64,000 nt of DNA from Petralouisia muris (GCF_004793545.1 NZ_SRYA01000001.1:62001-126000), one strand, 5' to 3'. Positions 43,701 through 52,612 are shown, counted from the first letter of the stretch. Program-made: numbers and translations. The notes: generated by a model from the letters alone, not told the origin.

Positions 43701-44362
43701 AGGATATCGTGGGAATCCACATCTGTTTCGTAGGTATAATGGATATCATTGGTAGCCACTAAAGGGATGCCGGTATCCTGGCTCAGGCGCATCAGCTGCT
43801 GGTTCACATTCCTCTGTTCCGGCAGGCCGTGATCCTGCAGTTCCAGAAAATAATTCCCATGTCCAAAGGTTTTATCATGCCAAAGCGCCGCCTCTTTCGC
43901 TTCCTCATAGGCTCCTCTGGAAAGAAGCTTCTGAACCTCTCCTGCCAGGCATGCGCTTAAAACAATGATCCCTTCATGATAAGTTTCCAGCACTTCCCGG
44001 TCTACCCTTGGCCTGTAATAATACCCTTCTGTAAAACCTCTTGAGACAATTTTCATCAAATTCGCATAACCCTGGTTATTTTCCGCCAGCAGCACCAAAT
44101 GGAAGTAACGATCTTCTCCCTCCACCTTCTCTCTGTCAAACCGGGAACCGGGAGCAACGTAGACCTCACAGCCCAGAATCGGCTTGATTCCGGCTTCATG
44201 AGCTGCCCGGTAAAAATCAATCACCCCATACATAACGCCGTGATCGGTAATGGCCGCTGCATTCATGCCCAGTTCTTTCACCCTGGCTGTAAATTCTTTT
44301 ATCTTATTGGAACCGTCCAGAAGACTGTATTCCGTATGAACGTGAAGATGTGCAAATGACAT
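40772..44362 (-). CDS. dnaE: DNA polymerase III alpha subunit
   Basis: Replicative polymerase of 1196 residues. PHP domain at the N-terminus (HLHVHTEYSLLDG). Polymerase motifs GPGRGSAAGSLVSY and PDIDIDFCVERRQEV (catalytic aspartates), then a helix-hairpin-helix region and a C-terminal OB domain (EIAVVGGMIVDKTVKYT). A Glu/Ser/Gly-rich insert of about 40 residues (around residues 310-350) precedes the palm and is unusual in length. No exonuclease domain, as expected for DnaE rather than PolC. Confidence 0.97.
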   Translation of the reverse strand: MSFAHLHVHTEYSLLDGSNKIKEFTARVKELGMNAAAITDHGVMYGVIDFYRAAHEAGIKPILGCEVYVAPGSRFDREKVEGEDRYFHLVLLAENNQGYANLMKIVSRGFTEGYYYRPRVDREVLETYHEGIIVLSACLAGEVQKLLSRGAYEEAKEAALWHDKTFGHGNYFLELQDHGLPEQRNVNQQLMRLSQDTGIPLVATNDIHYTYETDVDSHDILLCLQTGKKLSDENRMRYEGGQYFVKSEEQMRELFPYALEALENTQKIADRCQVEIEFGVTKLPKFDVPQGYTSWEYLKKLCHEGLERRYPANPGQASGREEEMASAENGLEASSQERQAFIPGKGKVPLADLEAQLQYELDIIQQMGYVDYFLIVWDFIRFARENGIAVGPGRGSAAGSLVSYTLEITNIDPIRYNLIFERFLNPERVTMPDIDIDFCVERRQEVIDYVSEKYGRDRVVQIVTFGTMAARGVIRDVGRVMDMSYAFVDSIAKQIPTELGITIDKAMEMNRELRELYENDESVTRLIDMSRRLEGLPRHTSMHAAGVVISSKAVDEFVPLSRGSDGAITTQFTMTTLEELGLLKMDFLGLRNLTVLQNAVGLIQEGRGIKIDIDRIDFDDKAVLDSIGTGKTEGVFQLESGGMKNFMKELKPQSLEDIIAGISLYRPGPMDFIPAYIRGKNNPDSVTYDCPQLEPILAPTYGCIVYQEQVMQIVRELAGYTLGRSDLVRRAMSKKKGSVMEKERKNFVYGNPEEGVLGCISNGIDEQVANKIYDDMIDFAKYAFNKSHAAAYAVVAYQTAYLKYYYPLEYMAALMTSVMGHIGKISEYIFTCRQMGIQVLPPSANEGESDFSVSEGGIRYGLSAIKSVNHSFIKNLCEERKERGKFTSLNDFLTRMADKEINKRVVENLIKAGALDDLGPTRKQSMMVYVGIMDEIVQNKKNTMAGQMTLFDLADEETKADFEVQLPDVGEYSREVYLGFEKEVLGIYISGHPLEEYVEKMKKNITRVTTDFLLEEETEQTKVRDGEIAVVGGMIVDKTVKYTRNNQTMAFITLEDLVGNLEIIIFPKTYEKCSGILNVDEKVFVKGRVVTEEEKNGKLICEKIYSFDDTPKELWLQFATKEEYEQKEKQVMELLREGFGKDRVVIYISSEKLMKRLPASCSVDAADEKINTLTNIFGEKNVKVVEKSIENLSKRD

Positions 44363-44382
44363 AATGATCTATCCTCTGTATG

Positions 44383-45420
44383 TTATATGTATTCGGGATT
44401 AATGAAAGGAATGACAAGCTCTGCCGGTTTCCCCTTTGCATCCAGTCCCCAGTAACCACTGTAAATTCCATCTCCAAAGCCGCTTGCAAACATGGGAAGC
44501 TTATACTTCGTATCCGGAACCTGCCAGAGAAGAAAGTCCCCGCCCTCCCGCTGGACTTCTGGAAATTTTTTGTAGCTTTCCCGGAAAAATGCTGCAAAAT
44601 AATCAGTATATTTATTCTTGCCTGGATTCTTTTCCTGCCAGTTCTGAATAAAATCCTTGTATTTTCCGGCCACCTTTAAATCCGAAAAGCATGCCAGTCC
44701 CGTATCTACGCCAAAAAATCCCCACACGCCGGATTTTCCAAGATCCTGGATTTTGCTTCCCTTAGGCATTGCAATCTCATGGCGAACGGCTTCTTTACTG
44801 CTGACAATCAGCCTGGCCGCTGTGACTCTCATCCCCGCAATCCTCGAAGGGCAGACTGCAACCTCCACCGGATAGCTGCCTGTGGGAATCCGCTTCTCCA
44901 GTACAATTGTGTACTCGCTTCCCAGGTAGGCAAGGGGATCGGCCAGCACCACCTCCCCGCTGGGGAAATCCGCTTTGCCGATAACAACCGTCCTTAACTT
45001 GTCACTCTTTTGAAACAATCCCCGAATCAGCTCTTCCGGATAGGATTCCTGATTCAGAAATTTCAGATTCTTATCAAATGCTTCCTGCATAGGATTCTTA
45101 ACCGGTTCCCGAAGTTCTTCCCCTGTCTGAGTATTGACAAAATATTTTCCGGTCTCATCTGAACGAAACTCCAGATCGGTGCCTGCCGGAAGATAAAACA
45201 CATGAACCACCGCTGGTTCGATATTTGCCAGTACATTAAAATCCACAACTGCCATATTGTCCGGATTGTCCACATATTCCTGAGTATCTGTATCGCCAAA
45301 GGCAATCCATCCGTTCCCCTGAGCGTTCTCCTGCCGGAAAAACCACTTCAGCCTGGAAGCGCCCTCCAGGATTGATTTGCTGACAATTGTCGAACCTGCT
45401 CCATTAATATATTGTTTCAT
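44383..45420 (-). CDS. DUF2185 (Imm33-like) plus DUF4241 protein
   Basis: A 345-residue protein with no signal peptide. Residues 10-95 resemble DUF2185/Imm33-type immunity domains (GWIAFGDTDTQEYVDNPDN). Residues 140-345 match DUF4241: FPSGEVVLADPLAYLG, RIPTGSYPVEVAV and FFGVDTGLACFSD. Both are found near toxin-immunity loci and in stand-alone genes of unknown role. A lipoprotein gene of unknown function lies 41 bases upstream. Function not known. Confidence 0.75.
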   Translation of the reverse strand: MKQYINGAGSTIVSKSILEGASRLKWFFRQENAQGNGWIAFGDTDTQEYVDNPDNMAVVDFNVLANIEPAVVHVFYLPAGTDLEFRSDETGKYFVNTQTGEELREPVKNPMQEAFDKNLKFLNQESYPEELIRGLFQKSDKLRTVVIGKADFPSGEVVLADPLAYLGSEYTIVLEKRIPTGSYPVEVAVCPSRIAGMRVTAARLIVSSKEAVRHEIAMPKGSKIQDLGKSGVWGFFGVDTGLACFSDLKVAGKYKDFIQNWQEKNPGKNKYTDYFAAFFRESYKKFPEVQREGGDFLLWQVPDTKYKLPMFASGFGDGIYSGYWGLDAKGKPAELVIPFINPEYI

Positions 45421-45461
45421 ATCTGATTCCCTTCCTGTTATTCATGATTTGTCCTGTCGGA

Positions 45462-46049
45462 TCAGCTATAGCTTTTATCAATCTCCATCTCCACCTCAAC
45501 CTCTTCTACGATTCCGCTCTCGCCAAAATCAAAACGGTAGAGATATTTCCCGTCTCTGTAGGACAGATGATCGCTTTCCTCTGAGAGCAGCTTATATTCT
45601 GCCATGGCCCCTTTGACTGCCTCTGCATCCATTTCAAAATAATTCACTCCGTTGACCAGCACGTTATCCTCTGCCCAGTAACTTGCATCTTCTTCCTCAG
45701 AATGCATACGGAACGTAAGCTTATAGATGGTGGCTGAGGGAACCATGACCTCCTCCCGTCCCGGATTGTACACATACAGATACGCATAGGAACTGCCGTC
45801 TTTTTTCAAAGTCATGAATGTGGACAGCCAGCTGTTGCCCGGCATCTTATCAATAGGAGTCCCTTCGCCGGGTATCGCCATCTCAAACTCCGTCAGGGGA
45901 AACACGCTTCCGCCAGTTTCTCCCAGGGTTACTTCTTTCCCTGCCACAGTCAGCACAGGCGCCGTTCCGCCTGAAGAACATGCGCTCAGATTCAGCGCCA
46001 TCGCTGCTGCAAGAATCAACCCTGCCAGTCTTTTTTTCATTCGTTTCAT
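45462..46049 (-). CDS. Predicted lipoprotein of unknown function
   Basis: A 195-residue protein with a lipoprotein signal (MKRMKKRLAGLILAAAMALN then lipobox LSAC, Cys24). The mature part has a GETGGSVFPLTEFEMAIPGEG stretch and a beta-rich, acidic remainder. No known family recognised. Start has GGAGG nine bases upstream. It is probably cotranscribed with the DUF2185/DUF4241 gene. Confidence 0.82.
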   Translation of the reverse strand: MKRMKKRLAGLILAAAMALNLSACSSGGTAPVLTVAGKEVTLGETGGSVFPLTEFEMAIPGEGTPIDKMPGNSWLSTFMTLKKDGSSYAYLYVYNPGREEVMVPSATIYKLTFRMHSEEEDASYWAEDNVLVNGVNYFEMDAEAVKGAMAEYKLLSEESDHLSYRDGKYLYRFDFGESGIVEEVEVEMEIDKSYS

Positions 46050-46114
46050 TATAGATATCCTCCATGGTTGTTTTTCTTTATCATTCCATATATCAAATGA
46101 TCGATGGTGAGAGA

Positions 46115-47533
46115 TTACCGCTGCAGTCCCAGGAAGTTTTCATAAATTCTGCAAATCTTTGCAGCGTCCTCTAAATTTGGCATCTCACAGAAAATCCGCA
46201 GAAGGGGCTCTGTACCAGAAAATCTGGCAATCACCCATCCGCCGTTTTTGAAATAAACTTTACTTCCATCCAAATATGAAACATGGTCTATCTCTTCCGG
46301 AAGCTCCGGCAGCCGCTTATCCACCATCAGAATCTTGTACATTTCCTCTTTCTTTTCCCTGGTAAATTTATAATCCCGCTCTTCCATATGTATCTCCCCG
46401 CATTCCCTGCGTATATCCTTCATAATACCGGAAAGCTTCTTGCCTGTCACCGCGATCATTTCCACCAAGAGGGCTGCCGCATAGATGCCGTCCTTTCCAT
46501 TGATGTGGCCGTTAACCGTAAGGCCACCGGAGGATTCCCCGCCGATAATGGCCCCTGTCTCTTTCATTTTGGCGGAAATGTGCTTGAATCCCACCGGCAC
46601 TTCATAGCAGCTTTCCCCAAACTGCTCCGCTACCTTATCCAGCATATGGGTGGTAGCAATATTTCTCACCACCGGTCCGCTCCAGCCTTTGAATTTTACC
46701 AGATAGTAATACAGCAGCACCAGGATATCGTTGGGATGGAGGAAATTGCCCTGATCGTCAATGACTCCGATCCGGTCTGCGTCTCCGTCGGTGGCAATTC
46801 CGATATCAAATTTCTTCTCCACCACATAATTCTGCAAAGAATGCAGCGTAGCCGCCGAAGGAGCCGGCAATTTCCCTCCAAACAGCGTATCGTGCCTGTC
46901 ATGAATGGTAGCCACTTCGCATCGGGCCGTCATTAAAATCATTTTCAGGGAAGTCTCGCTTACGCCGTACATGGGATCCAGCGCCACTTTCAAGCCTGCT
47001 TCCCGGATTGCCTGCATATTCACAGATGCAATGATGTTGTCCAGATAATCATTCAATGGATAGATTTCTTCTATATAGCCTTCCTTTTTTCCCGTTTCAT
47101 ATTCTATCTCTTTCACTTCCCCCGGGCCGATGTCTCTGATATAATCTTCGATATCCTTCGTCTGAACCTCATCCGCATCCCGGCCCCCCGCTGTAAATAC
47201 TTTAATTCCATTGTAAATGGCCGGGTTATGGCTGGCTGTAATCATCATTCCATAAGGGAATTCATGCTTCATCACATGGAACATCACCAAAGGCGTAGGA
47301 GAAGATTTGTTAATCAGATATACTTTAATATGAGCCGCTGCGAATACCATTGCCGCCCACTGCATCGCCTCTTTGGAGAGAAACCTTCTGTCATATCCCA
47401 TAACGACGCCTCTCTCCTGCACCCCTTCTTTCTTCATTTTATTCACCATTCCCTGAGCCAGAAGCTGTATGTTCTCCTTTGTAAATCCATCTCCGATCAC
47501 AGCTCTCCATCCGCCAGTCCCAAATTTTACCAT
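46115..47533 (-). CDS. Phosphoglucomutase/phosphomannomutase family protein
   Basis: A 472-residue alpha-D-phosphohexomutase. The catalytic phosphoserine is in MMITASHNPAIYNG, the metal loop in IATDGDADRIGV, the sugar-specificity loop in IGGESSGGLT and the phosphate-binding loop in RFSGTEPLLRI. GESSGG favours glucose-type substrates but does not exclude mannose. Start MVKFGTGGWRA (47533), after AGAGGTATT, as is common for this subgroup. Confidence 0.9.
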   Translation of the reverse strand: MVKFGTGGWRAVIGDGFTKENIQLLAQGMVNKMKKEGVQERGVVMGYDRRFLSKEAMQWAAMVFAAAHIKVYLINKSSPTPLVMFHVMKHEFPYGMMITASHNPAIYNGIKVFTAGGRDADEVQTKDIEDYIRDIGPGEVKEIEYETGKKEGYIEEIYPLNDYLDNIIASVNMQAIREAGLKVALDPMYGVSETSLKMILMTARCEVATIHDRHDTLFGGKLPAPSAATLHSLQNYVVEKKFDIGIATDGDADRIGVIDDQGNFLHPNDILVLLYYYLVKFKGWSGPVVRNIATTHMLDKVAEQFGESCYEVPVGFKHISAKMKETGAIIGGESSGGLTVNGHINGKDGIYAAALLVEMIAVTGKKLSGIMKDIRRECGEIHMEERDYKFTREKKEEMYKILMVDKRLPELPEEIDHVSYLDGSKVYFKNGGWVIARFSGTEPLLRIFCEMPNLEDAAKICRIYENFLGLQR

Positions 47534-47666
47534 AATACCTCTCCCTTTCTTCCTGATACACCCGAAGCCAAATAATTGTTTCACATTCCTCATGACCGCT
47601 CAAAAAAACATTCATTTGGCAAATAAGTATACGCTTTTGGATAAGCTGTATTCTCTTATGGGGTAT

Positions 47667-47695
47667 TTGACTTTTCTCATCTGCACTCCTATAAT
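47667..47695 (+). promoter_or_regulatory. Promoter of the CPBP protease gene
   Basis: TTGACT (47667-47672) and TATAAT (47690-47695) with 17-base spacing, near consensus. Confidence 0.75.
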
Positions 47696-47738
47696 ATATC
47701 ATATCAAAATTTTTAAAGAAAAGAAAGGATTTCATACT

Positions 47739-48608
47739 ATGAAATTACGAAAAACCATTGGACGCATTCTGGTCTGCCTGCTTCCTTTCCTTCTGGCCTT
47801 TGCCCTTCAGTTTCTGATCTCTTTCGGCGGAATATTTGTCAGAATCATGCTGGCCGCCCTGAAAGATCCTGGGCTTTTAAAGGGGGAGGAACTTTACTCC
47901 ACTATATTTGCCCTGACGTCTGACAGCCAGTTTCTTGCTGGAGTTTCAGCCCTTTATGCCGTAATTGCCGCCCTGATTATGGGTTTCTGGTACTGGAAAC
48001 GGTTTGTTCCAAAGAAACGGCCCAGGAGAAAAATATCTTCCATTATCAACCTCTCCATGTTCTTCGGGCTGCTATTTCTGATGATCGGTCTGCAGTACCT
48101 GACCACTTATATCGTTATGCTCACAACGGCTGTCAATCCGTCCTGGTATGACATTTATGAAGCATTGTTAAAAAACATCGGCTTCGAAGATGTAACGCTG
48201 ATTCTGGCGCTGTATTCTGTCCTGATTGCCCCCATCAGCGAAGAACTGATATTCCGGGGCGTTACTTTAAAATATGCCGTGAACTCCATGCCTCTTATCG
48301 CTGCAAATATTTTTCAGGCGGCTCTTTTCGGCATTTTCCACGGCAATGTGATACAGGGAGTGTACGCCTTTGTCATTGGGCTGTTCTGCGGTTATGTGTG
48401 CCTGAAAGGAGGCAGCATCTATCTCTCCATCCTGTTTCATATGATGTTTAACCTGTGGGGAACCTTTGTGCCGTCGTTTTTGTATTATACCGGACCTTCG
48501 CTGCCGATTCACCTGGGAATTTTTGCCGGGGCAGTCTGCGCTGCGGCTCTTGGAATCTTTTTGTACCAGCGGGGAATTAGAAACAGAAAAGCAAGCGGCA
48601 AATCTTAA
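47739..48608 (+). CDS. CPBP (CAAX/bacteriocin-processing) intramembrane protease
   Basis: A 289-residue protein with about eight membrane segments. Motif 1 is APISEELIFRG (EExxxR), motif 2 is AALFGIFHGN (FxxxH) and the third histidine is in SILFHMMFN. ATG 47739 has AAAGG upstream; the longer frame overlaps the divergent mutase. Bacterial members act in bacteriocin immunity or processing or have no known target; no bacteriocin gene is adjacent. Confidence 0.9.
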   Translation: MKLRKTIGRILVCLLPFLLAFALQFLISFGGIFVRIMLAALKDPGLLKGEELYSTIFALTSDSQFLAGVSALYAVIAALIMGFWYWKRFVPKKRPRRKISSIINLSMFFGLLFLMIGLQYLTTYIVMLTTAVNPSWYDIYEALLKNIGFEDVTLILALYSVLIAPISEELIFRGVTLKYAVNSMPLIAANIFQAALFGIFHGNVIQGVYAFVIGLFCGYVCLKGGSIYLSILFHMMFNLWGTFVPSFLYYTGPSLPIHLGIFAGAVCAAALGIFLYQRGIRNRKASGKS

Positions 48609-48662
48609 TAAAACCCTTTTGGCTCACTGAACTATTTTAATTGAAAGGCGAGAAAGGCAAGG

Positions 48663-50222
48663 TTACTGATATGGAACTTTAATTACTTTCGTTGCCACCG
48701 CATCCCGAAATGCCTGGTCATGTTCCACGAATATCATGGCCGGGCAAAATTCCTTGATCAATTCCTCAATCTGCATCCGGGAATAAACATCCACAAAGTT
48801 CAGCGGTTCGTCCCATACATATAAATGCGCCTGCTCACAGAGGCTTTTGGCAATCAATACTTTTTTCTTCTGACCGCCGGAAAAATCCGCCATATCCTTC
48901 TCAAACTGCACCCGCTCAAAATCCATTTTCCGAAGCACCGCCTTAAACAGACTTTCCTCAATACCAGATTCTTCCGCAAAATCAGACAGATTCCCTTTTA
49001 AATGGAAAGTGTCCTGGGGCACATAAGAAATCACAAGACCAGAGCCTGCGGTTACTGTCCCGGTATGGGAAATTGAGCCCTGAGGATATTGCTGAATCTG
49101 AAGCGCTTTCGCTCGCCCGGCGTAACTCCTTTCGTTCTGGTGAAAGGTTTCTTCCATTAGTATTTTCAAAAGGCTGCTTTTGCCGCTGCCGTTTCTTCCC
49201 TCCAGGACAATCCTCTCCCCCTTTCGCACCTCAAAAGATACGGGCCTGCAAATTTCCTTTTCTCCATAACGCACCGAAACTTCGGAAAAGGAAACCAGCC
49301 TGTCTGTGTGGTAAGACAGCGGCAAAAGTTTCAGATTTTCTGCTGTTTCCATATTTTTTAAAAGTCCTGACTTCTCCTCTATGGCCTGATTCTGCCTTGC
49401 CTCGATTATTTTGGAACGTTTCATCATTTTTGCCGACTTATGGCCGATATAGCCCCGGTCGGGCCTGAGTCCGGAATTCCTGGTTCCTCTTTTGGTTTTT
49501 TCCACCTGTTCTGACCATGCGCCGGTACGTCTTGCGGATTTCTCAAGGCGGCGGATATCCTTTTGCAAATGTTCCTTTTTCAGCTGTTCAAATTTCTGCT
49601 GCCGGTTAAAATTCTCCATCCAGGAAGAAAAATTCCCGCTTTGCACTTCTATGTCCGCCCGGTTCAAAGACAAAATATGATCCACACATCCGTCCAGAAA
49701 ACGCCTGTCATGGGAAACCAGAATAAATCCCTTTTTCTTTTTCAAATATGCCGCCACCAGATCCCTCCCCTCTGTGTCCAGGTGATTGGTGGGCTCGTCA
49801 ATCAGAAGAAAATTCCCCTCCCGCAAAAAACATGCGGCCAGTTGCACCTTCGTCTGCTCGCCCTTTGACAAGGTTCCAAAAGGTCTCCACAGAACATCTT
49901 CCGGCAGGGAAAGATATGAAAATTCCCGCAGCAGTTCCCATTCCCTGGCGTTTGGACAGATCTCCTGCAGGATTTCCCTGGTCTGGCGGCTTTCCTCTCC
50001 CACCGCTCTGGGAAAATAGTCGAACGGTACGGCACTGATTATTTTTCCGCTGTATTCATATTTTCCCTGCAGTAAATTTAAAAATGTTGTTTTTCCTCTT
50101 CCGTTTCTTCCCACAAAGCCCAGCTTCCAGTCTGTGTCAATCTGGAAGCTTACGTTCTCGAAAATGTTATCATAGCTTGTAGGATAAGAAAAGGTAAGGT
50201 TTTCTATTTGAATCAATGACAT
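48663..50222 (-). CDS. ABC-F ribosomal protection protein, Lsa type
   Basis: A 519-residue protein with two ABC domains and no membrane part. Walker A GRNGRGKTT and GRNGSGKSS; signatures LSKGEQTKVQL and FSGGQKKKVLI; Walker B LLIDEPTNHLD and YVWDEPLNFVD. The start MSLIQIENLTFSYPTSYDNI is typical of the Lsa/Vga group, which dislodges lincosamides, streptogramin A and pleuromutilins from the ribosome. Behind a leader peptide and terminator, as in other antibiotic-inducible ABC-F genes. Drug spectrum cannot be read from sequence. Confidence 0.9.
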   Translation of the reverse strand: MSLIQIENLTFSYPTSYDNIFENVSFQIDTDWKLGFVGRNGRGKTTFLNLLQGKYEYSGKIISAVPFDYFPRAVGEESRQTREILQEICPNAREWELLREFSYLSLPEDVLWRPFGTLSKGEQTKVQLAACFLREGNFLLIDEPTNHLDTEGRDLVAAYLKKKKGFILVSHDRRFLDGCVDHILSLNRADIEVQSGNFSSWMENFNRQQKFEQLKKEHLQKDIRRLEKSARRTGAWSEQVEKTKRGTRNSGLRPDRGYIGHKSAKMMKRSKIIEARQNQAIEEKSGLLKNMETAENLKLLPLSYHTDRLVSFSEVSVRYGEKEICRPVSFEVRKGERIVLEGRNGSGKSSLLKILMEETFHQNERSYAGRAKALQIQQYPQGSISHTGTVTAGSGLVISYVPQDTFHLKGNLSDFAEESGIEESLFKAVLRKMDFERVQFEKDMADFSGGQKKKVLIAKSLCEQAHLYVWDEPLNFVDVYSRMQIEELIKEFCPAMIFVEHDQAFRDAVATKVIKVPYQ

Positions 50223-50328
50223 AATTTAAATTCTCCTTTCCTGCCCAGGAGACATCGCTCAGGATTCTTTTCTCTTTCTCGCTCCATGTTTACCAATTCC
50301 ACTGATATTTTTCCCTGGGCCAATGGAT

Positions 50329-50445
50329 ATAAAAAGTAAAAAGCCGCAGGAAAGTCAATTCCTGCAGCTCAATATACATAAAGATACCGTTGCTTCTGGT
50401 AACGGCACAACGATATAGAGTTAGAGAGACTTATCACTTTCCTGC
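50329..50445 (-). terminator. Attenuator of the ABC-F gene (terminator and antiterminator arms)
   Basis: GCTGCAGGAA (50359-50368) and TTCCTGCGGC (50343-50352) form a 10-bp stem followed by TTTTTACTTTTT, a terminator upstream of the gene. The upstream strand GCAGGAAAG (50437-50445) can pair perfectly with CTTTCCTGC (50346-50354), disrupting it. A third GCAGGAAAG overlaps the gene's ribosome site (50236-50244). A further hairpin GCAGC/GCTGC lies near 50466-50480. Confidence 0.8.
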
Positions 50446-50503
50446 AACAGGCGCAACAATATTGCAGCCAAAAGCTGCTAAACTGCCAGCGCATATTCTG
50501 TTA

Positions 50504-50527
50504 TTATCTGCAAGAAACGTGAAACAT
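50504..50527 (-). CDS. Leader peptide MFHVSCR of the ABC-F attenuator
   Basis: A 7-codon frame (ATG to TAA) with GGAGG seven bases before the ATG, the strongest ribosome site in the region. It lies about 25 bases after the predicted transcription start and about 60 bases before the antiterminator strand. Drug-stalled ribosomes here would favour the antiterminator. Small leader frames are known in inducible ABC-F and erm genes; this one is assigned by position and ribosome site. Confidence 0.75.
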   Translation of the reverse strand: MFHVSCR

Positions 50528-50558
50528 CTCTCCACCTCCTTTTATTTATTTGTTTGTC

Positions 50559-50587
50559 AGTGTAACACAATTCTCCGGGAGAATCAA
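50559..50587 (-). promoter_or_regulatory. ABC-F gene promoter with palindrome in the spacer
   Basis: TTGATT (50582-50587) and TACACT (50559-50564) with 17-base spacing on the minus strand. The spacer contains ATTCTC-NNN-GAGAAT (50570-50584), a 6+6 inverted repeat that could bind a repressor. The 497-base gap 50223-50719 holds this promoter, the leader, and the hairpin after the next gene (50651-50687). Confidence 0.65.
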
Positions 50588-50719
50588 GTACAATCAAAAA
50601 TTAATAGCACTGTAAGTGATAAAGCCTTATTTGTTTTGGGATATAATCAAAGGGCGCCGCTGTCTCTTCCAGCATTGGCAGCGCCCTCAAAATATTCCAT
50701 AACCAGCCGACAAAATGCC

Positions 50720-50902
50720 TTATGTGTTCTGAAGTTCTGCAAGCTGCTTTACTTCTTCTACCTTAAGCCCTGCATATTCTGCAATCTTGTCCACAGATAA
50801 TTCTCCGGCTTTCAGCATCCTAAGGGCAGTTTCCTTCCTGGTCTCATTCTGTCCCGTATTCAAAATTCTGCGTATCTCCGGATCGCCTAATGCACCTTTC
50901 AT
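50720..50902 (-). pseudogene. C-terminal fragment of an Rpn-family (PD-(D/E)XK) nuclease
   Basis: A 60-residue frame whose second half (ALRMLKAGELSVDKIAEYAG then LKVEEVKQLAEL) is the typical tail of Rpn/transposase-like proteins of gut Firmicutes. The nuclease domain is absent. AGGAGG lies 12 bases before the ATG, so it could be expressed as a small protein, but a remnant is more likely. Confidence 0.6.
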
Positions 50903-51082
50903 AGTCTCACCTTACCTCCTGGATCATCTTTTCATTTCTTAAACCATTAATCTTTTCTCTTGTCAAGTTTTGTAAGTCTTGTGATTAAAAACTGAATTGA
51001 TGCTCATATTGTACCAAATAATTCCGGGAGTGTAAAGCATAATTTTGTGTTACCCTTAAAGCAGGAAACAATCAGCAGCCAT

Positions 51083-52558
51083 TTAAGCAAAAGGATTTTC
51101 CGCAGGATAAAGCATGCCTTTGGGCTGGTTGAAATCAATCTCTTCCACCGGAACGCCCAGATATTTAAACACTTCATAAAGTGTTTTTCCGAAATGCCCG
51201 AACGCCACGGCGCCGTGATGGGGATAATTTTTTTCAATCAGCACATGGCGGTAAAACCTTCCCATTTCCGGAATGGCAAAGACGCCGATGGAGCCGAAAG
51301 AACGGGTGGCAACCGGAAGCACCTCCCCCTGGGCAATGTAGGCGCGGATTTTGGCGTCCGAGGTGCTTTGCAGACGATAAAAGGTAATATTCCCCGGCGC
51401 AATGTCTCCTTCTAAGGTTCCCTGGGTCACTTCTTCCGGCAGGCTTCTTGCCATGATCAGCTGATATTTCATTTCACAGAAAGACAGCTTGTCTGAAGGG
51501 GTATTTCCGCAATGGAAGCCCATAAAAGTATCCTTTAAGGTATATTCATACTTGCCCTTTATTTCCTTTTCATACATATCGGCAGGCACAGAATTGTTGA
51601 TGTCTAACAGCGTCACTGCATCCTGGCTGATCACCGTCCCGATAAATTCACTTAAAGCGCCGTAGATATCCACCTCGCAGGATACCGGAATTCCCCGTTT
51701 CGTCAGACGGCTGTTCACATAGCAGGGCACAAATCCAAATTGCGTCTGGAACGCCGGCCAGCATTTTCCGGCAATGGCTGTAAACTCACGGCTTCCCTTA
51801 TGGCCTTCCACCCAATCCGTAAGGGTAAGTTCATACTGAGCCAGCTTTGTAAGAATCTCCGGCTTCTTGTTGCCTGCCCCCAATTCCTGTTCCATCTCTG
51901 CCACGACCTGAGGAATCCGTTCATCTCCTGCATGGTTTTTAAATGCTTCAAACAAATCCAGTTCGGAATTTTCCTCAATTTCCACGCCCAGGTTATAAAG
52001 CTGTTTGATGGGTGCGTTGCAAGCCAGAAAATCCTGGGGTCTTGGCCCGAAGGAAATGATTTTCAGATTCCGAAGGCCGATCACCGCTCTTGCAATGGAA
52101 CAGAATTCATGGATCATATCTGCACATTCCTCTGCCGTTCCCACCGGGTATTCCGGGATATACGCCTTTAAGTTCCGAAGCTTCAGGTTATAGCTGGCGT
52201 TCAGCATACCGCAGTAAGCATCCCCTCTGCCCTGGATCAGGTTGTCTCCTGTTTCTTCTGCTGCCGCAACTACCATGGCAGGACCTTCAAATTCCTTAAT
52301 CAATAAGGTTTCTGATGATTCCGGGCCGAAATTCCCCAAATATACCACCAGCGCATTGCATTCTGCTGCACGTATGTCCGCAAGAGCCTGCCGCATATGG
52401 ATTTCATTTTCCACACAAACGGGACATTCATAGATTTCGCCGTATTTCTCCTGATAGGCTTTTACCACTGCTTTTCTTCTTGTTTCAGACAGGGTCATGG
52501 GAAAACAATCTCTGCTGACTGCTACGATTCCGATTTTTTCTTTGGGCATATGATTCAT
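51083..52558 (-). CDS. L-fucose/L-arabinose isomerase-family protein
   Basis: A 491-residue protein of the FucI/AraA fold (central GFVPCYVNSRLTKRGIPVSC, then CEVDIYGALSEFIGT). It should interconvert an aldose and ketose. Genome pairing with xylulokinase (54 bases upstream) and a LacI regulator suggests a pentose or its epimer; the exact sugar is unresolved. Start at 52558 has AGAGGAA upstream. The rest of a fucose pathway (FucK, FucA) is not in the window. Confidence 0.82.
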   Translation of the reverse strand: MNHMPKEKIGIVAVSRDCFPMTLSETRRKAVVKAYQEKYGEIYECPVCVENEIHMRQALADIRAAECNALVVYLGNFGPESSETLLIKEFEGPAMVVAAAEETGDNLIQGRGDAYCGMLNASYNLKLRNLKAYIPEYPVGTAEECADMIHEFCSIARAVIGLRNLKIISFGPRPQDFLACNAPIKQLYNLGVEIEENSELDLFEAFKNHAGDERIPQVVAEMEQELGAGNKKPEILTKLAQYELTLTDWVEGHKGSREFTAIAGKCWPAFQTQFGFVPCYVNSRLTKRGIPVSCEVDIYGALSEFIGTVISQDAVTLLDINNSVPADMYEKEIKGKYEYTLKDTFMGFHCGNTPSDKLSFCEMKYQLIMARSLPEEVTQGTLEGDIAPGNITFYRLQSTSDAKIRAYIAQGEVLPVATRSFGSIGVFAIPEMGRFYRHVLIEKNYPHHGAVAFGHFGKTLYEVFKYLGVPVEEIDFNQPKGMLYPAENPFA

Positions 52559-52612
52559 AATGCATTCCTCTCTTCCTTTTTTATGATATTCGATTTCTGA
52601 CGCCCCTTCGGG

